Source: Ginsengibacter hankyongi (GTDB taxonomy: Bacteria; Bacteroidota; Bacteroidia; Chitinophagales; Chitinophagaceae). From it: DNA of 64,000 nucleotides. Both the position numbers and the translations under genes were made by a program. The notes under the pieces are model-generated. The model was not told the DNA's origin. It was given only the letters and a program-made list of their open reading frames with translations, and made no database searches. Below are positions 9,175 through 19,284 of this stretch, piece by piece. The stretch lies in contig NZ_VYQF01000004.1 in assembly GCF_008710285.1 (NCBI RefSeq), positions 124,001 through 188,000 on the forward strand. Direction: 5' to 3'. The stretch's first letter is position 1. The number at the start of each line of letters is the position of its first letter.

Positions 9175-11562
9175 ATGGCATTTTTAAATTTAAAAATGAT
9201 AAAGAACTTATTTGTCTTATTATGCGCAGTTTTATTTTTTAAGATTTTACCAGCTCAATCTGAATTGGTGAAAATTAAAGGCAGCCAGTTTTATTTAGAT
9301 GGTCATCCTTTTTATTATGTAGGCACTAATTATTGGTATGGAAGTGTACTCGCTCTAAAAAAAGACAAGCAAAAAGGTATCGACAGGTTGAGGCAGGAAC
9401 TGGATTTCTTAAAATCGCATGGTGTAACTAACATAAGAATATTAGGAGGAGCAGAAGGAAAAGGTTTAATTAATGGTGTGCAAAGGGTTGGCCCTCCTTT
9501 ACAAATTAAAGAAGGAGTATTTGATCCGGGTTATTTAAAAGGAATGGATGTGTTACTAACTGAGTTGGCTAAACGCAAAATGACCGCGGTTATTTATTTA
9601 AGTAATAACTGGAACTGGAGTGGAGGTTTTCTGCAATATCTTAAATGGAACGGGTTAATTCCTGATTCGGCATTTAATAAAGACATTCCCTGGGGTGAGT
9701 TGGGAAATTATACCAGTAAGTTTTATGACTGCGAAAAATGTAAGGCAGATTATTTCAAACAGGTAAAATATATTGTTGGGCATACTAATTCAATCACTAA
9801 TAAAAAATATTCAGAAGATCCGACTATAATGGCCTGGGAAATCGCTAATGAGCCTCGGCCCATGCGCTCCTCCGCAATTAATTTTTACAGAAAATTTATA
9901 AGTAACACGGCTTCATTAATAAAAAAGATCGATTCCCATCATTTGGTAACTACCGGTACTGAAGGTTATATGAGTACGGAAAGTATCCAGTTGTATAAAG
10001 ATGTTCACAATGATAAAAATATTGATTATCTCACTATACATATTTGGCCAAAAAACTGGTCGTGGTTCAAGGGCAAGGATATTGCCGGCGGCATGGATTC
10101 GGTTATTAGTAAAACAATTACTTATTTAAATGTTCATAAAAAAATAGCAGAAGAATTAAACGAACCGCTGGTAATAGAAGAATTTGGTTTGCCAAGGGAT
10201 AATCATTCTTATGATATTGACTCGCCTACTACTTACAGAGATATTTATTACACCAAAATTTTAAGTGAATGGTTGAACAGTAAGCGTACTAGCGGACCGT
10301 TAGCTGGCGTAAATTTCTGGGCTTACGGCGGTATTGCAAAACCTATAAAAGGGCAAATCATGTGGAAAGAAGGAGATGAATATATGGGCGATCCGCCAAT
10401 GGAAGAACAAGGATTAAACACAGTATTCAATTCGGACAAGAGCACTTGGAATGTTATTGATTCGTTTTCAAAAAACACAAATAAAAATCTACTAACGGAT
10501 GATCTGCCAATTGATAAAAGAGCAACACAACACGTAATTAATTTATATCATAATTTAAAAAGGCTGCAAAAAAAAGGAATCATGTTCGGCCACCAGGATG
10601 ATCTTGCTTATGGAGTTGGCTGGAAATATATTCCTGGCAAGAGCGACGTAAAAGAAGTTACAGGCGATTACCCGGCAGTACACGGCTTTGAGTTAGGCAG
10701 GATAGAATTAGGCCATCCTGTGAATCTTGACAGTATGCCGTTTGATAAAATGCGAAAATATATTCTGCAGGTTTATGAAAGAGGCGGCGTGGTTACATTG
10801 AGCTGGCATTTAAATAATCCATTAACGGGTAAAACGGCGTGGAATGCCGCTCCCGGCACTGTTGCGTCTATACTTCCCGGTGGGGAGAGGAATGAATTAT
10901 ACAAAACCTGGTTGGATAAAGTGGCGGATTTTATTGTAAGTTTAAAAACAAAAAATAGTGTGCCCGTTCCCGTTATACTTCGTTTGTTTCATGAGCTAAA
11001 TGGCAATTGGTTTTGGTGGGGAAAAGATCATTGCACACCCGAAGAATTTAAAAAGCTTTGGCAATTTACAGTTTCGTATTTAAGAGATACAAAACATATT
11101 CGCCAGCTATTGTATGCGTATAACACCGATCGTTTTTCTTCTAAAGAAGAATATCTTTTAAAATACCCCGGTGATGAATGGACAGATGTTGTGGGTTTTG
11201 ATATTTATCAAAGAAATGGCGGTGCAGATGGAAATGCTGCGTTCATTAAAGACGCAGGTAACATGCTAACAATGCTGGAAGAAATAGCCTCAGAGAGAAA
11301 TAAAATCCCTGCACTAACAGAGTTTGGCTATGCAAAGGTGCCCGACAGTAGCTGGTGGACACAAGTATTTTTAAAAGCGCTGGACCATCATAAAATATGT
11401 TATGCATTAGCATGGCGCAATGCTGGCTATATGCCTTCCGGCGAAGCAGAATATTACCTGCCTTTTAAAGGCCAGCAGTCTGAAGAGGATTTTATAAAAT
11501 TTTACAAAACTCCTGGGATTTTATTTCAAAAAGATATAACGAAAGAGCATCTTTATAAATGA
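9175..11562 (+). CDS. Bimodular secreted beta-mannanase, GH5 (subfamily 7-like) fused to GH26
   Basis: The product has 795 residues. A signal peptide covers about residues 1-28. The GH5 module (about 30-440) has the acid/base Glu in WEIANEP (E226) and the nucleophile Glu in VIEEFGLP (E336), and its overall pattern is that of endo-beta-1,4-mannanases. The GH26 module (about 460-790) begins FGHQDDLAYG, has LRLFHELNGNWFWWG with the acid/base E607, and ALTEFGY with the nucleophile E716. Both catalytic pairs are intact, so both domains should be active on mannan. No type IX sorting domain or lipobox is visible. The stop overlaps the symporter start by ATGA (11559-11562), so the two are translationally coupled. 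The first ATG could also be the one at residue 8. Confidence 0.9.
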   Translation: MAFLNLKMIKNLFVLLCAVLFFKILPAQSELVKIKGSQFYLDGHPFYYVGTNYWYGSVLALKKDKQKGIDRLRQELDFLKSHGVTNIRILGGAEGKGLINGVQRVGPPLQIKEGVFDPGYLKGMDVLLTELAKRKMTAVIYLSNNWNWSGGFLQYLKWNGLIPDSAFNKDIPWGELGNYTSKFYDCEKCKADYFKQVKYIVGHTNSITNKKYSEDPTIMAWEIANEPRPMRSSAINFYRKFISNTASLIKKIDSHHLVTTGTEGYMSTESIQLYKDVHNDKNIDYLTIHIWPKNWSWFKGKDIAGGMDSVISKTITYLNVHKKIAEELNEPLVIEEFGLPRDNHSYDIDSPTTYRDIYYTKILSEWLNSKRTSGPLAGVNFWAYGGIAKPIKGQIMWKEGDEYMGDPPMEEQGLNTVFNSDKSTWNVIDSFSKNTNKNLLTDDLPIDKRATQHVINLYHNLKRLQKKGIMFGHQDDLAYGVGWKYIPGKSDVKEVTGDYPAVHGFELGRIELGHPVNLDSMPFDKMRKYILQVYERGGVVTLSWHLNNPLTGKTAWNAAPGTVASILPGGERNELYKTWLDKVADFIVSLKTKNSVPVPVILRLFHELNGNWFWWGKDHCTPEEFKKLWQFTVSYLRDTKHIRQLLYAYNTDRFSSKEEYLLKYPGDEWTDVVGFDIYQRNGGADGNAAFIKDAGNMLTMLEEIASERNKIPALTEFGYAKVPDSSWWTQVFLKALDHHKICYALAWRNAGYMPSGEAEYYLPFKGQQSEEDFIKFYKTPGILFQKDITKEHLYK

Positions 11563-13388
11563 AATTACAGTTTATAGATATAGCAATAGTTGCCCTGTAT
11601 CTTTTAATGATGCTGATGCTGGGATGGTTTCTCAGGAAAAAAGCAAGACAGGATAACGAGAGTTATTTAATGGGTGGCAAAAGGCTTCCGTGGTATTTGC
11701 TGGGGCTTAGTGATGCAGCAGATATGTTTGATATAAGCGGAACCATGTGGATGGTTTCATTATGCTTCGTGTATGGGTTAAAAAGTATCTGGATTCCTTG
11801 GTTGTGGCCGGTGTTTAACCAGGTTATTAATATGATGTTCCTCGCAAAATGGTTGCGGCGTTCTAACGCCAATACAGGAGCCGAATGGCTGGCTACACGA
11901 TTTGGCATAAAAGGTACTGGCGTAAAATCTTCTCATAATGTTGTTGTTGCTTTCGCATTAATTGGCTGCCTTGGTTTTTTAGCATATGGTTTTATTGGCC
12001 TCGGAAAATTTATTGAAATTTTTGTTCCCTGGAACCTCGTTCAGCCGTACATTCCGTTTCATGTAGCGCCTCAATATGTAGCGCATTTTTACGGAATTAT
12101 ATTTACGCTGTTTGCCATGTTCTATTCAATTCTTGGCGGCATGCGGAGTATTGTGTTGGGAGATCTTATTAAATATATAATCATGACTGTTGGCTGTATT
12201 GCTATTGCAATAATTGCCGTTATACACTTAAATGGCCATTCTTTAAATGTGCCGGCAGGGTGGAGCAATCCTTTCTTCGGCTGGCATCTAAACTTAGATT
12301 GGTCGGGCATTGTAGCTGATGTAAATAAAAAAATTACCGACGATGGGTATGGCCTTTTTGGTTTGTTTTTTATGATGATGTTGTTCAAAGGTGTATTTGC
12401 AAGCTTGGCTGGCCCTGCTCCTAATTACGACATGCAAAAAGTTTTGTCAACAAAATCGCCAAAGGAAGCTTCCAAGATGACGTGTTTTGTTTCTATTGTT
12501 TTATTGCCGATAAGATATTTAATGGTGATTGGTTTAACCGTTCTCGGGTTGTTATACTATAATCAAATGGATCTTTCTGACGGATTGGGACATACTGATT
12601 TTGAAAGAATATTACCGGGAGCCATCAACAGTTTTTTGCCGGCTGGAATTTTGGGGTTAGTGCTTACTGGTTTATTAGGTGCATTTATGGGCACTTTCTC
12701 CGGCACTATGAACGCGGCACAGGCCTATATTACGAACGATATTTATTTAAAATATATTAATCCAAACGCTACCAACAAAAAAGTTATCTATATAAATTAT
12801 TTGTCAGGAGTTGTGGTGGTTACCATTGGAGTTGCACTTGGATTTTTTACAAAAGATGTCAATAGCATTTTGCAGTGGATAGTGTCAGGATTATATGGCG
12901 GCTATATTGCTGCTAACATGCTCAAATGGTATTGGTGGCGTTTCAATGCGAACGGGTTTTTTTGGGGCATGCTTGCAGGAATTGCAGTAGCGCTAATATT
13001 TTCAAGGTTTTTTGACGGCATACAATTCCTTTATTATTTCCCGGTTCTTTTTCTTATATCAATAACTGGTTGCCTTGTTGGAACTTATGCATCGCCGCCA
13101 ACAGATACCGAAGTGTTGAAAAGTTTTTACAAAACGGTGCGCCCGTGGGGCTTTTGGAAGCCAATTCATACAATGGTAGTAAATGAAGATCCCCTATTTA
13201 TTGCCAATAAAAGATTCAAACTCGATATGTTTAATGTAGCCCTTGGGATTATTGCACAGCTTTGCCTCACTATTTTGCCAATGTATCTTGTTTTGTGGAT
13301 GAAACTTCCTTTAATCCTAACGGTTAGTATACTTCTAATAATAATAATTATACTTAAAAGAACGTGGTGGAATAAACTGGAAAACTAA
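11559..13388 (+). CDS. Sodium:solute symporter (SSS family), probable mannooligosaccharide/sugar importer
   Basis: The product has 609 residues with about 13-14 membrane helices. It starts IAIVALYLLMMLMLGWFL and carries SSS-typical segments such as RKKARQDNESYLMGGKRLPWYLLGLS and GLLGAFMGTFSGTMNAAQAYITNDIYLKY. The length exceeds the usual 500-550 because of an extended C-terminus with extra helices. It overlaps the mannanase gene by four bases and precedes the GH130 phosphorylase. This suggests that it brings mannobiose or a similar disaccharide across the inner membrane. Known SSS members near GH130/epimerase genes support this role, but the substrate is inferred. Confidence 0.85.
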   Translation: MKLQFIDIAIVALYLLMMLMLGWFLRKKARQDNESYLMGGKRLPWYLLGLSDAADMFDISGTMWMVSLCFVYGLKSIWIPWLWPVFNQVINMMFLAKWLRRSNANTGAEWLATRFGIKGTGVKSSHNVVVAFALIGCLGFLAYGFIGLGKFIEIFVPWNLVQPYIPFHVAPQYVAHFYGIIFTLFAMFYSILGGMRSIVLGDLIKYIIMTVGCIAIAIIAVIHLNGHSLNVPAGWSNPFFGWHLNLDWSGIVADVNKKITDDGYGLFGLFFMMMLFKGVFASLAGPAPNYDMQKVLSTKSPKEASKMTCFVSIVLLPIRYLMVIGLTVLGLLYYNQMDLSDGLGHTDFERILPGAINSFLPAGILGLVLTGLLGAFMGTFSGTMNAAQAYITNDIYLKYINPNATNKKVIYINYLSGVVVVTIGVALGFFTKDVNSILQWIVSGLYGGYIAANMLKWYWWRFNANGFFWGMLAGIAVALIFSRFFDGIQFLYYFPVLFLISITGCLVGTYASPPTDTEVLKSFYKTVRPWGFWKPIHTMVVNEDPLFIANKRFKLDMFNVALGIIAQLCLTILPMYLVLWMKLPLILTVSILLIIIIILKRTWWNKLEN

Positions 13389-13417
13389 AATATTAAACCT
13401 TTAGCAACATTTTTATA

Positions 13418-14638
13418 ATGAATACATATTTTCATAAAAGAGTAAAAACATTAACGGCAACTTTTAATGATTTAATAACTAAGAGGAATAAGCCGCTTGA
13501 ATCAGTAAATGGAATTTACGAGCGCTACGAAAACCCTGTTCTCACTGCAGCTCACACTCCTCTTACCTGGCGTTTCGATTTCAACGAAAAAACAAATCCT
13601 TTTTTTATCGAAAGGTTCGGGATCAACGCCGTTTTCAATTCCGGCGCAATTAAATTTCATAATAAATATGTATTAGTACCAAGAGTTGAAGGCCTCGACC
13701 GGAAATCTTTTTTTGCGGTAGCTGAAAGCGATAACGGGATTGATAATTTTAAATTTTGGGATCGTCCTGTTATAATGCCTTCCGCTAATGAACCGGAAAC
13801 AAATATTTATGATATGCGTTTGGTTCAACATGAGGATGGGTGGATTTATGGTATTTTCTGTACCGAGAAACGAAATACCACGGCGCCAGAAGGCGATCAA
13901 TCTGCTGCAATAGCTCAATGTGGAATAGCCAGGACTAAAGATCTTGTAAAATGGGAACGACTTCCTAACCTTAAAACCCATTCACCTCAACAGCGAAACG
14001 TTGTTTTGCATGCTGAATTTTATAAGAATAAATATGCTTTTTATACCCGGCCGCAAGACAGCTTCATTGAGGCTGGAAGCGGTGGTGGTATCGGTTTCGG
14101 TTTTTGTGATGATATTAAAAATGCAGTAATTGACCATGAAATTGTAATTGATAAAAAAGTTTACCATACAGTTTATGAAGCAAAAAACGGCTCAGGCCCC
14201 GCTCCGCTTAAGACTTCTAAAGGCTGGCTACACCTGGCACACGGCGTGAGAAGCACTGCGGCAGGATTGCGCTATGTGTTGTATATGTTTATGACAGACC
14301 TTAATGATATTACTAAAATAATTCACAAGCCCGGCGGATATTTTATGGCGCCGCAGGGTGACGAAAGAGTGGGCGATGTTTCTAACGTAATTTTTACTAA
14401 CGGTTGGATAGCCGATGATGATGGCACTGTGTTTATTTATTATGCCTCTTCCGATTTAAGAACACATGTCGCCACCTCTACTATTGAAAAACTGCTTGAT
14501 TATGTCATGAACACTGCAGAAGATGGATTTACTTCTGAAGCGTCCGTTAAAACGATTACGGACATTATTGACAGTAACCTGGTCGGAAAAGAATATAATG
14601 GTACAGTACAAACGCAGATTCAGGGTTATGATAAATGA
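13418..14638 (+). CDS. GH130 4-O-beta-D-mannosyl-D-glucose phosphorylase
   Basis: The product has 406 residues, cytoplasmic, with no signal peptide. It reads as the five-bladed propeller of GH130 subfamily 1: [63 protein letters not shown] and [20 protein letters not shown] all match the family order. The enzyme phosphorolyses mannosyl-beta-1,4-glucose to mannose 1-phosphate and glucose. The next gene is the 2-epimerase that makes its substrate from mannobiose, the pair known from Bacteroides fragilis mannan use. Subfamily 2 (mannooligosaccharide phosphorylase) is less likely given the close match to subfamily 1. Confidence 0.9.
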   Translation: MNTYFHKRVKTLTATFNDLITKRNKPLESVNGIYERYENPVLTAAHTPLTWRFDFNEKTNPFFIERFGINAVFNSGAIKFHNKYVLVPRVEGLDRKSFFAVAESDNGIDNFKFWDRPVIMPSANEPETNIYDMRLVQHEDGWIYGIFCTEKRNTTAPEGDQSAAIAQCGIARTKDLVKWERLPNLKTHSPQQRNVVLHAEFYKNKYAFYTRPQDSFIEAGSGGGIGFGFCDDIKNAVIDHEIVIDKKVYHTVYEAKNGSGPAPLKTSKGWLHLAHGVRSTAAGLRYVLYMFMTDLNDITKIIHKPGGYFMAPQGDERVGDVSNVIFTNGWIADDDGTVFIYYASSDLRTHVATSTIEKLLDYVMNTAEDGFTSEASVKTITDIIDSNLVGKEYNGTVQTQIQGYDK

Positions 14639-14653
14639 AAAAGATAAGAAATT

Positions 14654-15880
14654 TTGCTCATAAGTAACGATATCGAATTGGTTAAGCAATTAACGCTTTA
14701 TAAAAAGCAAATGCAGCAGGAGTTGTCAGCAATTCTGCACTTCTGGCAGCGGTATACGCCAGACACCGCATTTGGCGGATTTTACGGCAGGCTCGATAAT
14801 CTTAATAACGTTTCGAAGAATGCCCCCAAAGGCTCCGTTTTAAACAGCAGAATTTTATGGGCATTCTCGGCCGCTTTTAATCTTCAAGGCAATAAAGATT
14901 ACCTGGATGTGGCAAACAGGGCTTTTCAATACATCATTAATTATTTTATAGATAAAACCAACGGAGGAATTTATTGGACCGTTGATTACAAAGGGGAACC
15001 CCTGGATACAAAAAAGCAGATGTATGCATTATCATTTGGAATTTATGGGTTAAGTGAATTTTATGTGGCCAGTAAAAATCAACAGGCAAAAGAAACTGCT
15101 ATAGCATTATACCACCTTATTGTTGAACACAGTTATGATAAAATAAATGGAGGTTATTTGGAAGCATTGTCTGCAGATTGGAAGGAAATAGGCGATTTGC
15201 GTCTTAGTAAAAAAGATGCAAACGAAAAAAAATCCATGAACACACATTTGCATATACTGGAATGTTTTGCTGCTCTCTACCGTATATGGCCAGACGAAGT
15301 TTTAAAAAATAAAATTGAGGAGTTAATTCAGATTTTTTTAGATCATATAATTGATAAAAAAAGCAATCACCAGGTGTTGTTTTTTGATGAACAATGGAAT
15401 CCGAAATCAAATATAATTTCATATGGCCACGACATTGAGGCCGCATGGCTGATCCAGGAAGCTGCTGAAATTATTCAAAATAAAAATTTAATTGAAAAGA
15501 TTAAAATACGTTCGGTACAACTTGCAAATGCCGCCGCCGAAGGATTAGATACAGATGGTGGCTTATGGTATGAATATGAAGTAGAGGAAAAAAATCTTAT
15601 TAAAGAAAAGCATTCATGGCCACAGGCAGAAAGCATGATTGGGTTTTTTAATGCCTGGCAATTAACCGGCAATGAAGATTTACTGGAAAAGTCTTTTGCC
15701 AGTTGGAAGTTTATACAGCAACACATTCTTGACAAAAAAAATGGTGAATGGTTCTGGGGCGTTAAAGAAAATTATTCGCTAATGAACGAAGATAAAGTGG
15801 GACCCTGGAAATGCCCATATCATAATAGCAGGGCTTGTATTGAATTGATAAAAAGAATAGATAATACACTAAAGAGTTAG
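14654..15880 (+). CDS. Cellobiose/mannobiose 2-epimerase (AGE family), TTG start
   Basis: The product has 408 residues and forms an (alpha/alpha)6 barrel of the N-acylglucosamine 2-epimerase superfamily. Visible motifs are FWQRYTPDTAFGGFYGRLD, NSRILWAFSAAF, MYALSFGIYGLSEFY, MNTHLHILECFAALY, SYGHDIEAAWLIQEAA and KHSWPQAESMIGFFNA; the His residues are the catalytic acid/base pair. It converts the reducing-end mannose of mannobiose to glucose for the GH130 enzyme. The start is TTG: the in-frame TAA at 14645-14647 excludes anything upstream except an ATT, and the first in-frame ATG falls after the expected N-terminus. It begins 15 bases after the phosphorylase stop. Confidence 0.88.
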   Translation: MLISNDIELVKQLTLYKKQMQQELSAILHFWQRYTPDTAFGGFYGRLDNLNNVSKNAPKGSVLNSRILWAFSAAFNLQGNKDYLDVANRAFQYIINYFIDKTNGGIYWTVDYKGEPLDTKKQMYALSFGIYGLSEFYVASKNQQAKETAIALYHLIVEHSYDKINGGYLEALSADWKEIGDLRLSKKDANEKKSMNTHLHILECFAALYRIWPDEVLKNKIEELIQIFLDHIIDKKSNHQVLFFDEQWNPKSNIISYGHDIEAAWLIQEAAEIIQNKNLIEKIKIRSVQLANAAAEGLDTDGGLWYEYEVEEKNLIKEKHSWPQAESMIGFFNAWQLTGNEDLLEKSFASWKFIQQHILDKKNGEWFWGVKENYSLMNEDKVGPWKCPYHNSRACIELIKRIDNTLKS

Positions 15881-15933
15881 CTAATGAATAAAATTAGTTT
15901 TTATTTTTTGCCGTTGAGTTTTAAATAATAAAC

Positions 15934-17487
15934 ATGAAAAAAAATTTGTCCTTTTTCATATGTGTTTTTTTCACTTCATTATGTACAGCGCAAACACAAA
16001 CTTTTAATATTAAAAGTTATGGCGCTGTTGGTGATGGAAAATCAATTTGTACCAAAGCCTTGCAAAACGCAGTTGACGCATGTCATAAAAATGGCGGGGG
16101 CGATGTATTAATTCCAACCGGTATTTTCGTAATTGGAACGGTGCATTTAAAAACCAATGTGCACTTGTATTTACAGAGTGGCGCTGTACTCCGTGGCAGC
16201 GGTAACCTGGATGATTACGAGACTTTTTATGCAGGCAAGCCTTTTAGCCCGGTTCATAAGGGAATGCTATTTACGGAAGATGCGGAAAACATCACGATAT
16301 CAGGCGAAGGGCGGATTGACGGTAACGGCGATGTTTTTTTTGAAATGGATAAGGCAAAAAAACTAAGCAGCAGTGATACGAAATTTACGAGACAAAAAGA
16401 TAATTTCCGGCATGTTGATGAGAGAATAGGCGACGGGCCTTTTGTGCCAAAAGACAGGCCCTACCAAATGTTTGTTTTTAGTAATTGTAAGAGGGTAACT
16501 GTAAAAGACATTCTTATTACGAAGTCGCCATTCTGGTGCATGCATTTTGCCGATTGCGATGCTGTACGCGTAAGTGGCATTCGCTTATGGAATAATTTAC
16601 TGGCACCTAACGCCGATGGCATAGACGTAACTAGCTGCAACAATGTAATCATTGACGGGTGCGATATACGCAGCGGTGACGACGCGATTGCAATAGTTGG
16701 CTATAATCATCATTTTGAAATTCCGGGATTTAATAATTCACTACATCCATCAGGTAATATTATTATAAGTAATTGTAATCTTCAATCGTATTCAAGCGGC
16801 ATCCGTATCGGTTTTTTAGATCAAAATTCTGTGAAGAATATTCACGTTAGCAACGTAAATATTACCAACTCTACAAGAGGTATTGGCATTTTTGTAAGAG
16901 ACCAGGGCTCGATTGAAAACATCACGTTTTCTAACATTAATATTGAAACGCATTTGAGAACAGGTGACTGGTGGGGCAATGGCGAGCCTATTCATATTTC
17001 GGCAGTAACGGGAAAGGATTCTGTAAAACTCGGCCAGGTAAAACACGTATTGTTCCAAAATATTATCTGTACAGGTGAAAATGGAATATTGTTGTATGGA
17101 AGCGACGAAAGCATGTTGGAAGATATTTCATTCGATCATATAAGATTTAATCTTATTGACAGCAAACTCAATGAAGTTGCCGGTGGCAATATCGATCTTC
17201 GCGGAAGCAGTCTGCAACCATCCCTTTTTAAAAGCGATATTCCCGCGATGTATGCGCAATACATTAAAGGTTTGCGCATCAGCGATTTTCAGTTGGAATG
17301 GGTTAATACCCGGATGCCGTTTTTTACCAATGGTATCGAATTAAATCATTTTGAAGATGCGGAAATAAAAGATTTTAAAGGAAGCGCATCACCCACAAAT
17401 CCCAAAGCATTTAAGATTTATGCTGAAAATGGCAAAGACTTCAAAACAAATAGTAATAATGGTGTTTCAACCCAAAATGTGCAATAA
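15934..17487 (+). CDS. Secreted glycoside hydrolase family 28 (polygalacturonase-like)
   Basis: The product has 517 residues with a signal peptide (about 1-19, cleaved near CTAQ). The right-handed beta-helix starts with FNIKSYGAVGDGKS, the usual GH28/pectate-lyase-like entry. The catalytic region is NADGIDVTSCNNVIIDGCDI followed by RSGDDAIAI and SSGIRIG. These carry the Asp triad and the Arg of polygalacturonases. The likely activity is hydrolysis of galacturonan or a related alpha-galacturonide or alpha-rhamnoside in the periplasm. The product galacturonate would feed the hexuronate genes at 1-8750. The substrate is inferred. Confidence 0.85.
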   Translation: MKKNLSFFICVFFTSLCTAQTQTFNIKSYGAVGDGKSICTKALQNAVDACHKNGGGDVLIPTGIFVIGTVHLKTNVHLYLQSGAVLRGSGNLDDYETFYAGKPFSPVHKGMLFTEDAENITISGEGRIDGNGDVFFEMDKAKKLSSSDTKFTRQKDNFRHVDERIGDGPFVPKDRPYQMFVFSNCKRVTVKDILITKSPFWCMHFADCDAVRVSGIRLWNNLLAPNADGIDVTSCNNVIIDGCDIRSGDDAIAIVGYNHHFEIPGFNNSLHPSGNIIISNCNLQSYSSGIRIGFLDQNSVKNIHVSNVNITNSTRGIGIFVRDQGSIENITFSNINIETHLRTGDWWGNGEPIHISAVTGKDSVKLGQVKHVLFQNIICTGENGILLYGSDESMLEDISFDHIRFNLIDSKLNEVAGGNIDLRGSSLQPSLFKSDIPAMYAQYIKGLRISDFQLEWVNTRMPFFTNGIELNHFEDAEIKDFKGSASPTNPKAFKIYAENGKDFKTNSNNGVSTQNVQ

Positions 17488-17580
17488 TTTTTGTATAATA
17501 TGTAAACCCTGCAAGCTGCTTACTTAAAAATGAGTAAATTGAAAGGCTAAATTATTCGTGAACTTTTTAAAATAAATAAC

Positions 17581-18465
17581 ATGACAACTTCAAGAAGATC
17601 ATTTCTAAAATCAACCACGTTACTTTCAGCAGGGTTATACATGGCCCCATCAAAGTTTAAGATGAAATCGCCCACAATTGGCTTGCAATTATATACCGTA
17701 AGAGATGCAATGGCGAAAGATCCGGTATCGACGCTGGCAAAAGTTGCAGCAATAGGTTACAATTCAGTAGAAGGCGCAACATATACCGGCGATGAAAAAT
17801 TTTACGGTATGAGCGCCGCTGAATTTAAAAGAGTATTGAAGCAAAATGGCTTGATCATTCCAAGCAGCCATTACCGGTTGGGCGAAGAAAAAGTGAATGG
17901 AGAAACGCAAAAAGGAACAATGCTTAATGATTGGAACAAAGCCGTAGATGACGCCGCCGAAGTTGGAATTAAATATATGGTGTGTGCTTATTTATCAGAA
18001 ACCGAAAGAGGTGATCTCGATCACTATAAAAAAGTGGCTGATCAATTAAATATTGCCGGAGAAAGATGCAAAAAATCGGGGATTCAATTGTGTTATCACA
18101 ACCACAATTTTGAATTTGTAAAACAGGGCGAAACTTATCCTTATGATATTTTATTAAAGAGCGAAAAGAACCTTGTCAAAATGGAAATTGATTTGTATTG
18201 GATTAAAAAAGCAGGCCAGGATGCAGTTAAACTTTTCCATGAACATCCCGGAAGATTTCCTTTGTGGCACGTAAAAGATATGGACAAGACGCCTGAACAA
18301 AATTTCACAGAAGTGGGAAACGGTATTATCGATTTCAAAGAAATTTTTAAGTATAAAAGTTTAGCCGGAATGAAATACTTTTTTGTAGAAGAAGACAAAT
18401 GCCCCGGCTCACCATTTGATAGTATTACAAAAAGCATCAATTATATAAAAAAGAATTTGGTTTAA
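17581..18465 (+). CDS. Exported sugar phosphate isomerase/epimerase-like TIM barrel (AP endonuclease 2 fold)
   Basis: The product has 294 residues. A twin-arginine-like signal, SRRSFLKSTTLLSAG, is followed by GLQLYTVRDAMAKDPVSTLAK, the start typical of Bacteroidota xylose-isomerase-like barrels. Later strands carry QLCYHNHNFEF, MEIDLYWIKKAG, PLWHVKDMD and YFFVEEDKCPG, with His/Asp/Glu metal ligands. The protein is related to the gene at 31107-32018. These proteins are common in glycan loci and some act on 3-keto or oxidised sugars, but the reaction is not established here. Confidence 0.8.
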   Translation: MTTSRRSFLKSTTLLSAGLYMAPSKFKMKSPTIGLQLYTVRDAMAKDPVSTLAKVAAIGYNSVEGATYTGDEKFYGMSAAEFKRVLKQNGLIIPSSHYRLGEEKVNGETQKGTMLNDWNKAVDDAAEVGIKYMVCAYLSETERGDLDHYKKVADQLNIAGERCKKSGIQLCYHNHNFEFVKQGETYPYDILLKSEKNLVKMEIDLYWIKKAGQDAVKLFHEHPGRFPLWHVKDMDKTPEQNFTEVGNGIIDFKEIFKYKSLAGMKYFFVEEDKCPGSPFDSITKSINYIKKNLV

Positions 18466-18494
18466 ATTTTCAATCATAAACTTTGCGACTAAAA

Positions 18495-19274
18495 ATGTAC
18501 ACAAAAATTAAAATGGGTTTTATCATCGCATCTCTAATGACTATTTCTTCATCATTATTTGCAAAAGGCGGGCGTAATTTTTATCAAATGAAAATTTATC
18601 ATTTAAAAAATAATGAACAGGTTAATAGTGTTGATGAATATTTGCAGAACGTTTATCTGCCTGCATTGCATCGCTTAAATATAAAAAACATTGGTGTGTT
18701 TAAACCAATTGCAAACGATACCGCGGCTGTAAAATATATCTATGTATTAATTCCTTTTAAATCAGACGAAGAATGGGTAAAACTTGATAAAAATATTGTA
18801 AAAGATAAAGTGTACGATGAGGCTGCAAAAGGTTTTTTGGCTGCGCCATCGGATAAGGCACCTTATGAAAGAATGGAATCCATTTTACTGGAAGCTTTCG
18901 AAAGCCAGCAGCAATTATTATTACCGGCAACAAAAAATGCAGAAAGGGTTTTTGAATTGAGAAGTTATGAAAGCCCTACCGAAAATTTATCAGCAAAAAA
19001 AATAGGCATGTTTAACAAGGATGAAATAAATATTTTCAACCGGCTTGGATTTAATCCTGTTTTTTACGGAAGAGTTTTGTCCGGGAGTCGCATGCCTAAC
19101 CTGATGTATATGCCCATATTTAAAAGTGTGGAAGATAGAAATGCGCAATGGAAAGTATTTGGTGCAGATGCAAAATGGAAAGAAATTTCGGCAGACCCAG
19201 TGAATGAAAATAAAGTTTCCGTTTCGCACATTGACAGTATTTTAATGCACAGCACTTCATATTCTGATTATTAA
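18495..19274 (+). CDS. NIPSNAP-family secreted protein
   Basis: I chose the ATG at 18495 over a TTG at 18483 because it gives a clean signal peptide (MYTKIKMGFIIASLM, cleaved near LFAKG). The mature part holds two NIPSNAP/ferredoxin-like repeats: FYQMKIYHLKNNEQVNSVDEY and VFELRSYESPTENLSAKKIG, the second ending AQWKVFGADAKWKEIS. The length is 259 residues. The function of bacterial NIPSNAP proteins is not well known. Many lie next to sugar isomerase and PQQ/Tat-exported enzyme genes, as here, immediately after the exported isomerase-like gene. Confidence 0.8.
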   Translation: MYTKIKMGFIIASLMTISSSLFAKGGRNFYQMKIYHLKNNEQVNSVDEYLQNVYLPALHRLNIKNIGVFKPIANDTAAVKYIYVLIPFKSDEEWVKLDKNIVKDKVYDEAAKGFLAAPSDKAPYERMESILLEAFESQQQLLLPATKNAERVFELRSYESPTENLSAKKIGMFNKDEINIFNRLGFNPVFYGRVLSGSRMPNLMYMPIFKSVEDRNAQWKVFGADAKWKEISADPVNENKVSVSHIDSILMHSTSYSDY

Positions 19275-19284
19275 ATTTAAAATC

